Assembly: GCF_022808695.1 (NCBI RefSeq)
Contig: NZ_JAKZKW010000014.1
Coordinates: forward strand, 67,683 to 102,925
Origin: Fundidesulfovibrio soli
Lineage (GTDB): Bacteria; Desulfobacterota; Desulfovibrionia; Desulfovibrionales; Desulfovibrionaceae
Length of the DNA stretch: 35,243 nucleotides
Direction of reading: 5' to 3'
Position numbers and translations under genes: made by a program
Shown: in pieces, positions 24,406 through 31,446 of the stretch
How positions within the stretch are numbered: the first letter of the stretch is position 1
Layout: each line of letters starts with the position of its first letter
The notes under the pieces: model-generated
The model's input: only the letters and a program-made list of their open reading frames with translations
Told to the model about the DNA's origin: nothing
Databases searched by the model: none

Positions 24406-25575
24406 TCACGCCCAGACGCCGCACCCGGCCAGAATTTTGTCCACGCTCCGCCCGGCCTCAGCCTCCAGGGCCGCCAGCACGCGCCTGGCGTTGTTCAGCC
24501 GCCGGGTGATGGCCGCGGTTGCGGCCTCGTCCCCGGCGTGGAGGTCCAGCTTTTCCTGGAAGCGGGCCTCCAGGGGGATCAGGCTCGCGCCGCGCACGAA
24601 CTTGTCCGCCAGGTAGACCACCTCCCGCTCGCCCAGCAGTTCGCCCTCCGGCAGCGAGACATCGCGGTGCGCGGCCACGATAGCCGCCGTGTCGCTGAAG
24701 CCGTAGCCCCGCAACAGGACGCCCCCCTCCCTCTCGTGGTCGGGTTTGCCCTTGGCCACGTCGTGCAGCAGGCCGGCGGTGCGCACCGACTCCAGGTCCA
24801 GGGCGCGCCCGGCGGCATTGAGGGCCTTGGCGAAGCAGAGGGCCACCTTGGCCACGGCCTCCCCGTGGGCCCTGCCGCGCTCGTTCATGTCCAGGATGTC
24901 CAGCAGGGCCCGGGTCTCCTCCGGGGTGGCTATGCCCGAGCGCCGCAGCCTGATCTGGGCGGCCCGGTAGTCTTCCCCGGTGTCCATGTCGGTCAGTATG
25001 TTGCTGTCCGGCACGGGCACGTCCACCCCGGGGAGCCCGTTCAGGAGGGCTCGCAGCCCGCCGCCCTTTTGCCAGTTCAGGATGCGCTGGGCGTGGCCCA
25101 TGGAGATCAGCGGCGGATGCCCGCGCTTGCCGTTGAAGGAGGGCAGAAGCACCCCTGGGCCGTCGGAACGCCAGCGGGAGAGCAGCGTCTTCACCGTGGA
25201 GACGCGCACCAGGGGGATGTCCACCGGGAGCAGGAAGAAGGCCTCGGTATCCTCAGGGAGGGCGGCCACGCCGGCCTGTACGGAGCTGAACATGCCCCGG
25301 TCCGGATACGGGTTGCGCACGCCCTCGATGCCGAAGCGGGTGGCCTCGGCCAGCACGTCGTCCGCGCGGTGCCCCGCGACCACCATGATGCGCTCGACCC
25401 CGGCGTGGAAGAAAAGGCCCGCGCAACGGCGCAGCACGCTCACGCCGCCCAGGGGCAGCAGCGGCTTGAAGCCGTCCATGCGGGTGGAGAATCCGGCGGC
25501 CAGGACGAGCGCGGCCACGCGGCCGGGCCTGCCCCCTCCCGCCGGTGCGGGGTCATTTGCGATTGTGTGGTCCAT
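24406..25575 (-). CDS. MobA-like nucleotidyltransferase fused to HD domain
   Basis: A 389-residue two-domain protein. Residues about 20-215 are a MobA/MocA-like NTP transferase (LAAGFSTRMDGFKPLLPLGG, PVDIPLV, NGKRGHPPLIS). Residues about 230-345 are an HD hydrolase domain with GLLHDVAKGKPDHE carrying the metal-binding HD pair. MocA-like enzymes add CMP to molybdopterin for xanthine dehydrogenase-type enzymes; the HD partner suggests nucleotide or phosphate ester hydrolysis. Such fusions are, to my memory, found in Desulfovibrio relatives. No molybdoenzyme gene is nearby. The function of the fusion is not established. Confidence 0.82.
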   Translation of the reverse strand: MDHTIANDPAPAGGGRPGRVAALVLAAGFSTRMDGFKPLLPLGGVSVLRRCAGLFFHAGVERIMVVAGHRADDVLAEATRFGIEGVRNPYPDRGMFSSVQAGVAALPEDTEAFFLLPVDIPLVRVSTVKTLLSRWRSDGPGVLLPSFNGKRGHPPLISMGHAQRILNWQKGGGLRALLNGLPGVDVPVPDSNILTDMDTGEDYRAAQIRLRRSGIATPEETRALLDILDMNERGRAHGEAVAKVALCFAKALNAAGRALDLESVRTAGLLHDVAKGKPDHEREGGVLLRGYGFSDTAAIVAAHRDVSLPEGELLGEREVVYLADKFVRGASLIPLEARFQEKLDLHAGDEAATAAITRRLNNARRVLAALEAEAGRSVDKILAGCGVWA

Positions 25576-25731
25576 GCCCGCGTCCTCCTAGCGAATGGCG
25601 GCGTCAAGCTCAAGATGCCACCTTGCCGCAAGAAGTGCGGATATTCCAGTACGAATCCGGCGAGATGGGAACAAAAATAGACCAGCCCGCCTGCCCGCCC
25701 CGGATCAAGCCCCAGGGAGGAACACGGGCAG

Positions 25732-25767
25732 GCGCTCCGCCCGGCCCAGCAAGGCCGGGCGGAGCGC
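25732..25767 (-). terminator. GC-rich hairpin A, possible terminator
   Basis: Positions 25732-25746 and 25753-25767 are perfect 15-bp complements around CAGCAA. There is no T-tract on either strand, so it may act as an RNA-stabilising or rho-assisting structure rather than a classical terminator. Confidence 0.45.
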
Positions 25768-25811
25768 GCGCCGCGCCCAAGGCGGGAGGTTTCGCCGGGG
25801 GCGCGGCGCGC
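25766..25811 (-). repeat. GC-rich hairpin B, overlapping hairpin A
   Basis: Positions 25766-25778 and 25799-25811 are perfect 13-bp complements with a 20-nt loop. The first arm overlaps the last two bases of hairpin A, so the full forms of both stems cannot exist together. Confidence 0.45.
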
Positions 25812-25941
25812 CTCGCACAACTGCCGCCGCCACGGCTGCTGTCCGTGGAAACTATCTCCCGGCAGTCACACATCCTGGCCGATGGCGGCCTCAGGGCCGG
25901 GCAGGGTCAGCAACAGCGCCCGCGCGGCCCGGGGACGAGCC

Positions 25942-26313
25942 TCAGCGGGATTCGCACATGGCTTCCACCAAGGCGGTGCGCATGTCCTTGTCCTGGGGCA
26001 CGCCGTTGAGCTCCAGAGCGTTCATGTTCCAGCTGCGGTTGTGGGAATTGATGGTGAACTGCAGCAGGGCGTTCACCGTCTTGCCGGCGTAGTCCATCCT
26101 GCCGCGCACATTGACCACCACTTCGCCATCAGCCGTCTCGCCGGATTCCCAGCGGGGATTTTGCAGGAAATTGTCCACGATGTGGCCCATGTAATACTTC
26201 TTGCACTTGTTGAAGCTCTGCTGCCGCAGCCATTCGACCACCTCGGAGTAGGCGAAGCACGCCGAGGACGAGAACACGAGGCAAAGGGTGAGGAACAGGG
26301 ACCTGAAGAACAT
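25942..26313 (-). CDS. Small secreted protein of unknown function
   Basis: A 123-residue protein with a clear signal peptide: FFRSLFLTLCLVFSSSACFA, with cleavage likely after CFA at about residue 21. The mature part is charged, with single cysteines near residues 37 and 120 that could form a disulfide. GGAAGGAG lies at the right distance before the ATG, and the codon pattern is consistent, so it is a real gene. I do not recognise the family. It stands alone between non-coding stretches. Confidence 0.8.
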   Translation of the reverse strand: MFFRSLFLTLCLVFSSSACFAYSEVVEWLRQQSFNKCKKYYMGHIVDNFLQNPRWESGETADGEVVVNVRGRMDYAGKTVNALLQFTINSHNRSWNMNALELNGVPQDKDMRTALVEAMCESR

Positions 26314-26653
26314 GAAGCCGTCTCCTTCCGGGCTTCGCCCGCCTGCGGGCCCGAAGCGTTACAGAGTTGAGGCGCGCCACTTGGGCGAACTTGCAGGTTG
26401 AACTCCTTGGCGATGGTCATGATGGCCTTCTCCAGCTTCATATGCAGCGCCTTGGGTTCCTCCCCGGTAGATCCGCCGGGTCCCGGCGCGCGCGGCATGC
26501 CCTGCCGCTCCCGGAACGCCTGGGCTCGGGGACTCTATGCCTCCAATCGGGGGGGAAGTATGTGGGGGGAATCACTCAACCGCGTAGGGGGATTCCCCTG
26601 CACGGCGGCGCGGAACGCCGGTCAACGCGGCGCGATGCACCCGGGGGGACGTG
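26314..26653. other. 340-bp region with inverted repeats and a small doubtful frame
   Basis: It lies between the secreted-protein gene and the response regulator gene, both read leftwards. It contains a hairpin at about 26332-26357 and an 8-bp inverted repeat (26566-26573 and 26591-26598). A minus-strand frame starting at 26441 begins MKLEKAIMTIAKEFNLQ but then loses protein character and runs into the next gene, so I do not call it. Confidence 0.5.
26566..26598. promoter_or_regulatory. Inverted repeat GGGGAATC-N17-GATTCCCC, candidate operator
   Basis: GGGGAATC at 26566-26573 and GATTCCCC at 26591-26598 are inverted with a 17-nt spacer. A two-component regulator gene ends 56 bp away, and a leftward promoter for the secreted-protein gene would have to lie in this gap, so the repeat may be a binding site. 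No direct evidence of function. Confidence 0.35.
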
Positions 26654-27286
26654 TCATTTCATCCGTTGGATGGCGTGCTTCTTCAGGGCCTTCATGCCGC
26701 TGAGCCCCAGCTTGTCCATGATGCGCGCGCAGTAGGACTCCACGGTGCGGGCGCTGATGGAGAGCGCGGCAGCGATGTCCGCGGCGGATTCGCCCCTGCC
26801 CAGCAGGCCGAGGATCTGACCCTCCCGCTCGGAGAGCGCCCCCGCGTCCTGCCCGGCCCCGCCGGGGGCGCCCCGCTCCACCAGGCTCCTGCCCGCGCGG
26901 GGGCTCACGTAACGCCCGCCGGCCGCCACTTCGGCCAGGGCGTCCAGCAGCACGGAGGACACCTCGCGTTTGGTCACGTAGCCGCCCGCCCCCGCCGCGA
27001 AGGCCCGCTCGATGGTCTCCGCGTCCTCGTGCATGGAATAGATCAGGGCGGGGATGCCGCGTCGCCGCAGCTCCTCCAGCAGGGCCAGCCCGCTCTCCTC
27101 GCCCAGGGAGAGGTCCACCAGGGCGATCTGCGCCCCGGACGCCCCGACGCGCTCCAGAAACTCGGCCTTCCCGCCGGCCTCGCCGCAGACCGTGTGCCGC
27201 TCCTGCCCCAGCAGCAGGGCCAGGCCCTGGCGAACGGCAGGGTGATCGTCCACCAGGAAGACACGCATGCCCGGTGTCATTTCCAC
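26654..27286 (-). CDS. NarL/FixJ-type response regulator
   Basis: A 210-residue two-domain regulator. The receiver domain (about residues 7-125) has the acidic pair in FLVDDH, phospho-acceptor Asp58 in ALVDLSLG and the conserved lysine in YVTKRE. The C-terminal LuxR-type helix-turn-helix (LSEREGQILGLLGRGESAADIA, then ISARTVESY) binds DNA. The start is GTG at 27286 with AAGGAG 7 nt upstream; ATG at 27280 or 27268 is possible. It lies 36 bp after the histidine kinase gene, with which it should form a two-component pair. Confidence 0.9.
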   Translation of the reverse strand: MEMTPGMRVFLVDDHPAVRQGLALLLGQERHTVCGEAGGKAEFLERVGASGAQIALVDLSLGEESGLALLEELRRRGIPALIYSMHEDAETIERAFAAGAGGYVTKREVSSVLLDALAEVAAGGRYVSPRAGRSLVERGAPGGAGQDAGALSEREGQILGLLGRGESAADIAAALSISARTVESYCARIMDKLGLSGMKALKKHAIQRMK

Positions 27287-27322
27287 GTCAGCGCTCCTTC
27301 TTGAACGTGTTCCGGGGGGCCG

Positions 27323-29293
27323 TCAGCCCTCCGCTCCTGCCGGCCTGCAAGGCGCCGTGCAGCGGACCAGGGTGCCCCCGCCCGGGGCGTCCTCCACGGT
27401 AAGCTCCGCCCCGATGATCCGGGCCCTGTGGGCCATGATGCCCATGCCCAGCCCCCCGGAGCCGCGCGCGGCCGCACTCCTGCCGATGCCGTCGTCGCGC
27501 ACGGTCAGGGTCACGCTGCCGCCCTCCCGGCAGGCGAACTCCACCTGGATGCGGCCCGGGCTGGCGTGCTTCACGGCGTTGGCCATGGCCTCCTGCCCGA
27601 TGCGGTAGAGCTGGGTGACCAGCCCGTTGCGGCACCCCCCGCCGCAGCCCCGCCGCTGGCTGAACTCGATGGCGATGCCGCTCGCGGCGGCGGTGCGGCG
27701 CACCAGTTCCTCCAGGGAGGGGCCGTTGCCCCCGGGGCCGTGCTCCACGGGCCACAGCCCGCAGGAAAGATCGTAGGCCTGGTTCACGGATTCCTCAAGC
27801 AGTCCGGCCAGCTGCCTGAGTTCCCGGCTGTTGGCGTCACCCTCCGGGGTCTTGCGCGTAAGCACCTCGCAGCGCAGCCTGGCCCCGGTGAGCTGCTGGC
27901 AGAGGCCGTCGTGCAGGTCGTGGCTGAGGCGCCTGCGCTCCTCCTCGCTGATGTCCACGACGCGCCGCTCCAGGCGGGCGCGCTCGGCCATCTCCCGCTC
28001 CACGGCGTCGTTCTTGCGCTCCAGCTCCACCGAGAGCCTCTCCACCGAGGCGAAAGCCCGCGAGAACCGCAGCGACAGGGCGAACGCCTGGAACAGGATG
28101 AACACGAACATCCCCACAGGGAGCAGGTAGACGCTGTGGATCAGCCCCATGTCCGCGAGCATGTCGTTGATGCCCACAACCCCCAGCACCAGGAAGCCCC
28201 ACAGGATGAAGGCGGCCCCTTCCCGCCCCCTGCGCCAGGCCGTGAACAGCCTGCAGAGGCAATAGATGATCAGGCCGATGGACACGGAGTAATACGCCGG
28301 CAGCACGGTGCTGGCGGCCATCATTGGCAGCGCGGCTGTGGCCAGGGCGAAGGCGGCCGCCAGGACAGAGCAGGCCAGCTGCGGCAGGCGCGGGAACTCC
28401 AGCGGATACAGGGTGCGGAAGAAGGTGAAGCCGATGGGCACGGAGACGATGAAGCCAATCACGGAGATCCTGTCCATCAGGGCGGCGGAGACGTCAGGCA
28501 GGAACAGGCGGGCCACCCAGTCGCTGGAGTCGGCCTGGGCGTAGTTGACCATCCAGGCCAGGCAATAGCAGCCGAAGTACAGGGGCGAGCGGTTGGAGCG
28601 TCGGAACCAGAACAGCGCGAGGTGATAAACGCCCATCACCAGCAGGCTGCCCACGAAAAACAGGGCCACGCACCACTGCCTGGTCTGCGCCGCCTCCATG
28701 GCCGCGCGCGGCCCGATCCTGACGGGCGCCAGCACCCCGGCCTCGCGGTAGCTGTGGTTGGAGATCTGCAGCACCAGTTCCAGGGGCCCGCCCTCCGCCG
28801 GGAAGGCGGCCAGGAGCACGGAGGGCTTGGGCACTTCAGCCTCCGCGGAGCGGCTCACGATGCCGCTTTGCGCGCACAGGCGCCCGTTGACCCACAGGGA
28901 GGACGCCGAGTTGACCGAGGCCAGGCGCACGGCCAGTTCCTGCTTCGCCGCGCCGGGCAGCACGACCAGGCGCAGGGTGGCGCAGCCCGCCGAGGGCAGG
29001 GGCTTGCCCTCCACCTCGAAGGCGTTCCAGGCCGATGGCAGCTCCAGGTAGCCCGTGAGAGAGGGACGTTCACCGCCGGCGAGGCCGGAGCGGAAGTCGT
29101 CCGGCTGGAGCAGCTGGTTCCAGTAGAGTTCCCACTCCCCGTCCAGGCGAACCGGCCCGCCGCCCGCCAGCCCCATGCCGGAAAGGTCCAGCACGCCCCC
29201 GGCGGCGCGGGGCGCGCCCGGGCCGGACACGCAGCCGCAGCACAGCAGCGCGGCCAACACAGCGCAGGCGAGTACGGCGTTGCGCGCCTTCAT
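27323..29293 (-). CDS. 7TMR-DISM histidine kinase (NarX/DesK-type transmitter)
   Basis: A 656-residue sensor kinase. The N-terminus is a signal or lipoprotein-type sequence (VLACAVLAALLCCGC). Residues about 25-200 form an extracytoplasmic DISM-type beta-sandwich sensor (GEWELYWNQLL, then LWVNGRL). About seven hydrophobic segments follow, from CVALFFVGSLLVMGVYHLAL onwards. A short coiled coil leads to the HisKA_3 dimerisation domain with His461 in LSHDLHDGLCQQL and a HATPase domain (YRIGQEAMANAVKHA, DDGIG, GLGMGIMAHRA). Outer signals could be carbohydrates, but the ligand is unknown. I choose the ATG at 29293, which directly begins the signal sequence. Confidence 0.88.
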   Translation of the reverse strand: MKARNAVLACAVLAALLCCGCVSGPGAPRAAGGVLDLSGMGLAGGGPVRLDGEWELYWNQLLQPDDFRSGLAGGERPSLTGYLELPSAWNAFEVEGKPLPSAGCATLRLVVLPGAAKQELAVRLASVNSASSLWVNGRLCAQSGIVSRSAEAEVPKPSVLLAAFPAEGGPLELVLQISNHSYREAGVLAPVRIGPRAAMEAAQTRQWCVALFFVGSLLVMGVYHLALFWFRRSNRSPLYFGCYCLAWMVNYAQADSSDWVARLFLPDVSAALMDRISVIGFIVSVPIGFTFFRTLYPLEFPRLPQLACSVLAAAFALATAALPMMAASTVLPAYYSVSIGLIIYCLCRLFTAWRRGREGAAFILWGFLVLGVVGINDMLADMGLIHSVYLLPVGMFVFILFQAFALSLRFSRAFASVERLSVELERKNDAVEREMAERARLERRVVDISEEERRRLSHDLHDGLCQQLTGARLRCEVLTRKTPEGDANSRELRQLAGLLEESVNQAYDLSCGLWPVEHGPGGNGPSLEELVRRTAAASGIAIEFSQRRGCGGGCRNGLVTQLYRIGQEAMANAVKHASPGRIQVEFACREGGSVTLTVRDDGIGRSAAARGSGGLGMGIMAHRARIIGAELTVEDAPGGGTLVRCTAPCRPAGAEG

Positions 29294-29615
29294 GACCGGC
29301 GGGGCCTCATTCCCGGAATGTACCGGAAGAACGCGCCCCAAGGCAAGGCGGCCCGCCGGGGAGCTTCCCCGGCCTCAGGGTTGTGCGTGAAAGAGGCGGC
29401 GCGGCCTGCCAGCACGTCTCCGAGCATTCCCGAACCTGCCCGCCCCCGCCCGCACGCGGGCCCTGCTGCCCACACCTCTCCGCTCATACGGCAGCCCGGG
29501 CATGGGGCTTATGGCTCCTCCAGCCGGAGACGGTAGGCCGAACCGCGCGCCACCAAACGAAAAGCCCCCGAAGCGACCGCTGCGGGGGCTGCTCAAACGG
29601 CTGGCCGTGCCTGAT
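29294..29615. other. 322-bp intergenic region
   Basis: No convincing gene. It holds the arsC terminator at 29553-29590 and should carry the promoter of the leftward histidine kinase operon, but I cannot place convincing promoter boxes. Confidence 0.5.
29553..29590 (-). terminator. Rho-independent terminator of arsC
   Basis: AGCCCCCG (29563-29570) and CGGGGGCT (29583-29590) form an 8-bp stem. On the minus strand the stem is followed by TTTTCGTTT (29554-29562). It lies 26 nt after the arsC stop codon. Confidence 0.8.
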
Positions 29616-30044
29616 TCATCCAGCGGGCGGAAAGTTCATGACGAACGCCTTTATCTCGTCGCGCACCCGCCGGTAGTGGCCCATGACCTCCTCCTCGGAG
29701 GAGGCTCCGGCGGCCAGGGAGGGCGGGTCGTCGAACTGGGCGTGCATGATCCTGCCCGCCCCCGGCAGGATCGGGCAGTGCTCCTTGGCGTGGTCGCACA
29801 GGGTGACCACGAAGTCGAACTCCTTCACAGGCAGTTCGTCCACGGTCTTGGAGGTCTGGCCGGAGATGTCCACCCCGGCCTCGGCCATGGCCTTCACGGC
29901 CCTGGGGTTCATCCCGTGCTTCATGATCCCGGCCGACCAGGGCTCGATCTCCGGGGAGCGCAAGGCCCGCGCGAACCCTTCCGCCATCTGGCTCCGGCAG
30001 GAGTTGCCGGTGCACAGGAACAGCACCCTCATCTTCTGACTCAT
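29616..30044 (-). CDS. arsC: Arsenate reductase, thioredoxin-coupled LMW-PTP type
   Basis: A 142-residue low-molecular-weight phosphatase-fold arsenate reductase. The P-loop is Cys11-x5-Arg17 in CTGNSCRS, the two redox cysteines Cys83 and Cys90 are in VTLCDHAKEHC, and the catalytic aspartate lies in FDDPPS. It reduces arsenate to arsenite using thioredoxin. I choose the ATG at 30044, which follows GGGGGA; the longer open frame has no family support. No arsR, acr3 or arsB gene is in the window, so it stands apart from an ars operon. Its terminator follows at once. Confidence 0.9.
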   Translation of the reverse strand: MSQKMRVLFLCTGNSCRSQMAEGFARALRSPEIEPWSAGIMKHGMNPRAVKAMAEAGVDISGQTSKTVDELPVKEFDFVVTLCDHAKEHCPILPGAGRIMHAQFDDPPSLAAGASSEEEVMGHYRRVRDEIKAFVMNFPPAG

Positions 30045-30181
30045 AGGCTTTTCCCCCATTCGTTTGAATGATGACCTGCCACGTATCCCGCTTCTAGCAT
30101 CGCGGCGGCTGGGTGCAAGCAAAAGTCTCGTTTTTTTGCTGGCGGGAAGGTTCTGGACGGCCGTGATGGGGCCTGCGGGGC

Positions 30182-30889
30182 TCAGTTTTCCATGCGGGAG
30201 AGCTCTTCCAGGATGGCCGACGGGTCCAGGAGGGTGATGCTGCGGCGCGTGACCTTGATGAGCCCGCGCTCCTCGAAGGAGGCCAGCGTCTCGCTGACGG
30301 TCTGCTGGCAGGAGCCGGTCATGGAGGCCATCTGACCCTGGGTGAGTTTGGCGGGAACGTCCACGGGGCCGCCCTTGGCCTGGGCGATCTCGTCGTGGGA
30401 GAGGCAGACCAGCAGCTTGAGCAGGCGGGTGGCCACGCCGCAGGTCATCAGGTTCTCGAGCTGCCCCGTAAGGTAACGGATGCGCCGCCCCAGCACCTCG
30501 ATGGCGCGCCGGGCCAGCAGGGGGTGATCGAGCATCAGGTCCAGAAACTCCTTGCGGCCCACCTCAAGGATGACGCCGTCCGAGATGGCCTGGGCCGAGC
30601 ACTTGCGCGTCTCCCCTCCCACGATCTCGGCCAGGCCGAACATCTCGCCCGGGGAGCGGATGAAGAAGGTGGGCTCCTTGCCGTGCAGGGAGATGCGGAA
30701 AATCTTCACCGAGCCGTGGTCCAGGTAGTAGCAGCGGGTGCAGCGGTCGTTCTCGAAGAAGATGATGTCGTTCTTCTTCACGCGCCGCGTGGCGGCCAAG
30801 GCCCTGAAGGCCTCGAACTCGCGCTCCAGGCCGTCGAAGAAGCCGCCTTTGATCAGGTGCCAGTCCATGTGGGGGGTGTCGGGGGCCAT
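30182..30889 (-). CDS. Crp/Fnr-family transcription regulator
   Basis: A 235-residue regulator with a cyclic-nucleotide-binding-type beta-barrel (about residues 30-140; RVKKNDIIFFENDRCTRCYYLDHGSVKIF, shown in parts as VKKNDIIFF and YLDHGSVKIF) and a C-terminal Crp-type winged helix (LTQGQMASMTGSCQQTVSETLASFEERGLI, recognition helix around SCQQTVSE). No N-terminal cluster of cysteines for an Fe-S sensor is seen. It may belong to the HcpR-like regulators common in sulfate reducers, but I cannot fix the effector. It is followed by arsC on the same strand, 137 bp away. The start could be the ATG at 30889 or at 30868. Confidence 0.85.
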   Translation of the reverse strand: MAPDTPHMDWHLIKGGFFDGLEREFEAFRALAATRRVKKNDIIFFENDRCTRCYYLDHGSVKIFRISLHGKEPTFFIRSPGEMFGLAEIVGGETRKCSAQAISDGVILEVGRKEFLDLMLDHPLLARRAIEVLGRRIRYLTGQLENLMTCGVATRLLKLLVCLSHDEIAQAKGGPVDVPAKLTQGQMASMTGSCQQTVSETLASFEERGLIKVTRRSITLLDPSAILEELSRMEN

Positions 30890-31105
30890 GCTTCAAGCAT
30901 AGTCCCACCGTGCAGGAGGTCAAGGGGCCGCCCGAAGGCGGCGCTTCAGCCAGATGCAAAACCCCGAAGATGGGGTTTCGGGAGCCGCTGACGGGCAGCA
31001 AAGCCGCCCTGCTCCAAGCTCCGCTACGCGGAGGACTGCTGGCAAAGTCCCAAAGCCGCCTTTGCCAGCAGCCATGGGGCCGCCCGAAGGCGGCCCCTTA
31101 GGCTC
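30890..31105. other. 216-bp intergenic region rich in hairpins
   Basis: Between the crp-type gene and the AprB-like gene, both leftward. It contains at least three inverted repeats: AAACCCC/GGGGTTT at about 30959-30978, a 12-bp pair at 31036-31047/31060-31071, and a 9-bp pair at 31076-31084/31089-31097. The sequence GCCGCCCGAAGGCGGC occurs at both ends (near 30930 and 31079). No gene is seen. Confidence 0.6.
31076..31097 (-). terminator. Hairpin just after the AprB-like gene
   Basis: GGGGCCGCC and GGCGGCCCC form a 9-bp stem around CGAA, 8 nt beyond the stop codon of the AprB-like gene. No T-tract follows on the minus strand; the AAACCCC/GGGGTTT hairpin near 30960, which has a T-run on that strand, may complete termination. 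Confidence 0.55.
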
Positions 31106-31435
31106 TCAGTCCTCAATGTCCAGGCGGTTGCGGTACTTGTAGGTCACGGTCTGGCCGTGGATGTCCGTGCACTTCCAGGTGATGCTGTTCTTGCCCATGA
31201 TGGGTTTCAGCGTGGCCTTGTGGTAGCCCAGCTGGTAGGGGATGCGCGTCTCGATGGCGTTTCGCGGGCACATCTTCACGCAGGACATGCAGTCCCAGCA
31301 GTCCCGGTTGGCGTGGCAGTGGGATTTTCCGTCCGCGCCGACGTACATCAGGTCGCCCGGGCAGGCCTCCTCGCAGAAAGATTCCTCGCGGCCTTCACAG
31401 CCGTTGCACTTCTTCGGATCGACAATAGGCGGCAT
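31106..31435 (-). CDS. AprB-like two-[4Fe-4S] ferredoxin subunit
   Basis: A 109-residue ferredoxin resembling the beta subunit of dissimilatory APS reductase. Cluster one uses Cys10, Cys13, Cys21 and Cys25; cluster two uses Cys46, Cys49, Cys52 and Cys56 in CWDCMSCVKMCP. The tail after the clusters (YHKATLKPIMGKNSITWKC) recalls the AprB extension but is shorter; AprB is usually around 150 residues. It lies 11 bp after the AprA-like gene with a very strong AAAGGAGG, so it is the electron-transfer partner of that flavoprotein. It is a paralogue rather than the main AprB. Confidence 0.85.
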   Translation of the reverse strand: MPPIVDPKKCNGCEGREESFCEEACPGDLMYVGADGKSHCHANRDCWDCMSCVKMCPRNAIETRIPYQLGYHKATLKPIMGKNSITWKCTDIHGQTVTYKYRNRLDIED

Positions 31436-31446
31436 GGTTTCCTCCT

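Larger units (their letters stand above)
25576..25941. other. 366-bp intergenic region with two overlapping hairpins
   Basis: No convincing gene on either strand. The right part holds two strong GC-rich hairpins that share two bases (25732-25767 and 25766-25811). They lie downstream of the secreted-protein gene, which is read leftwards, so they may end its transcript. Confidence 0.55.

Noticed and set aside
23866-25680. 604-codon plus-strand open frame
   Set aside because: Antisense to the glycosyltransferase and the MobA-like/HD gene, rich in Gly/His/Gln typical of shadow frames.
27428-29536. 702-codon plus-strand open frame
   Set aside because: Antisense to the histidine kinase; no domain pattern.
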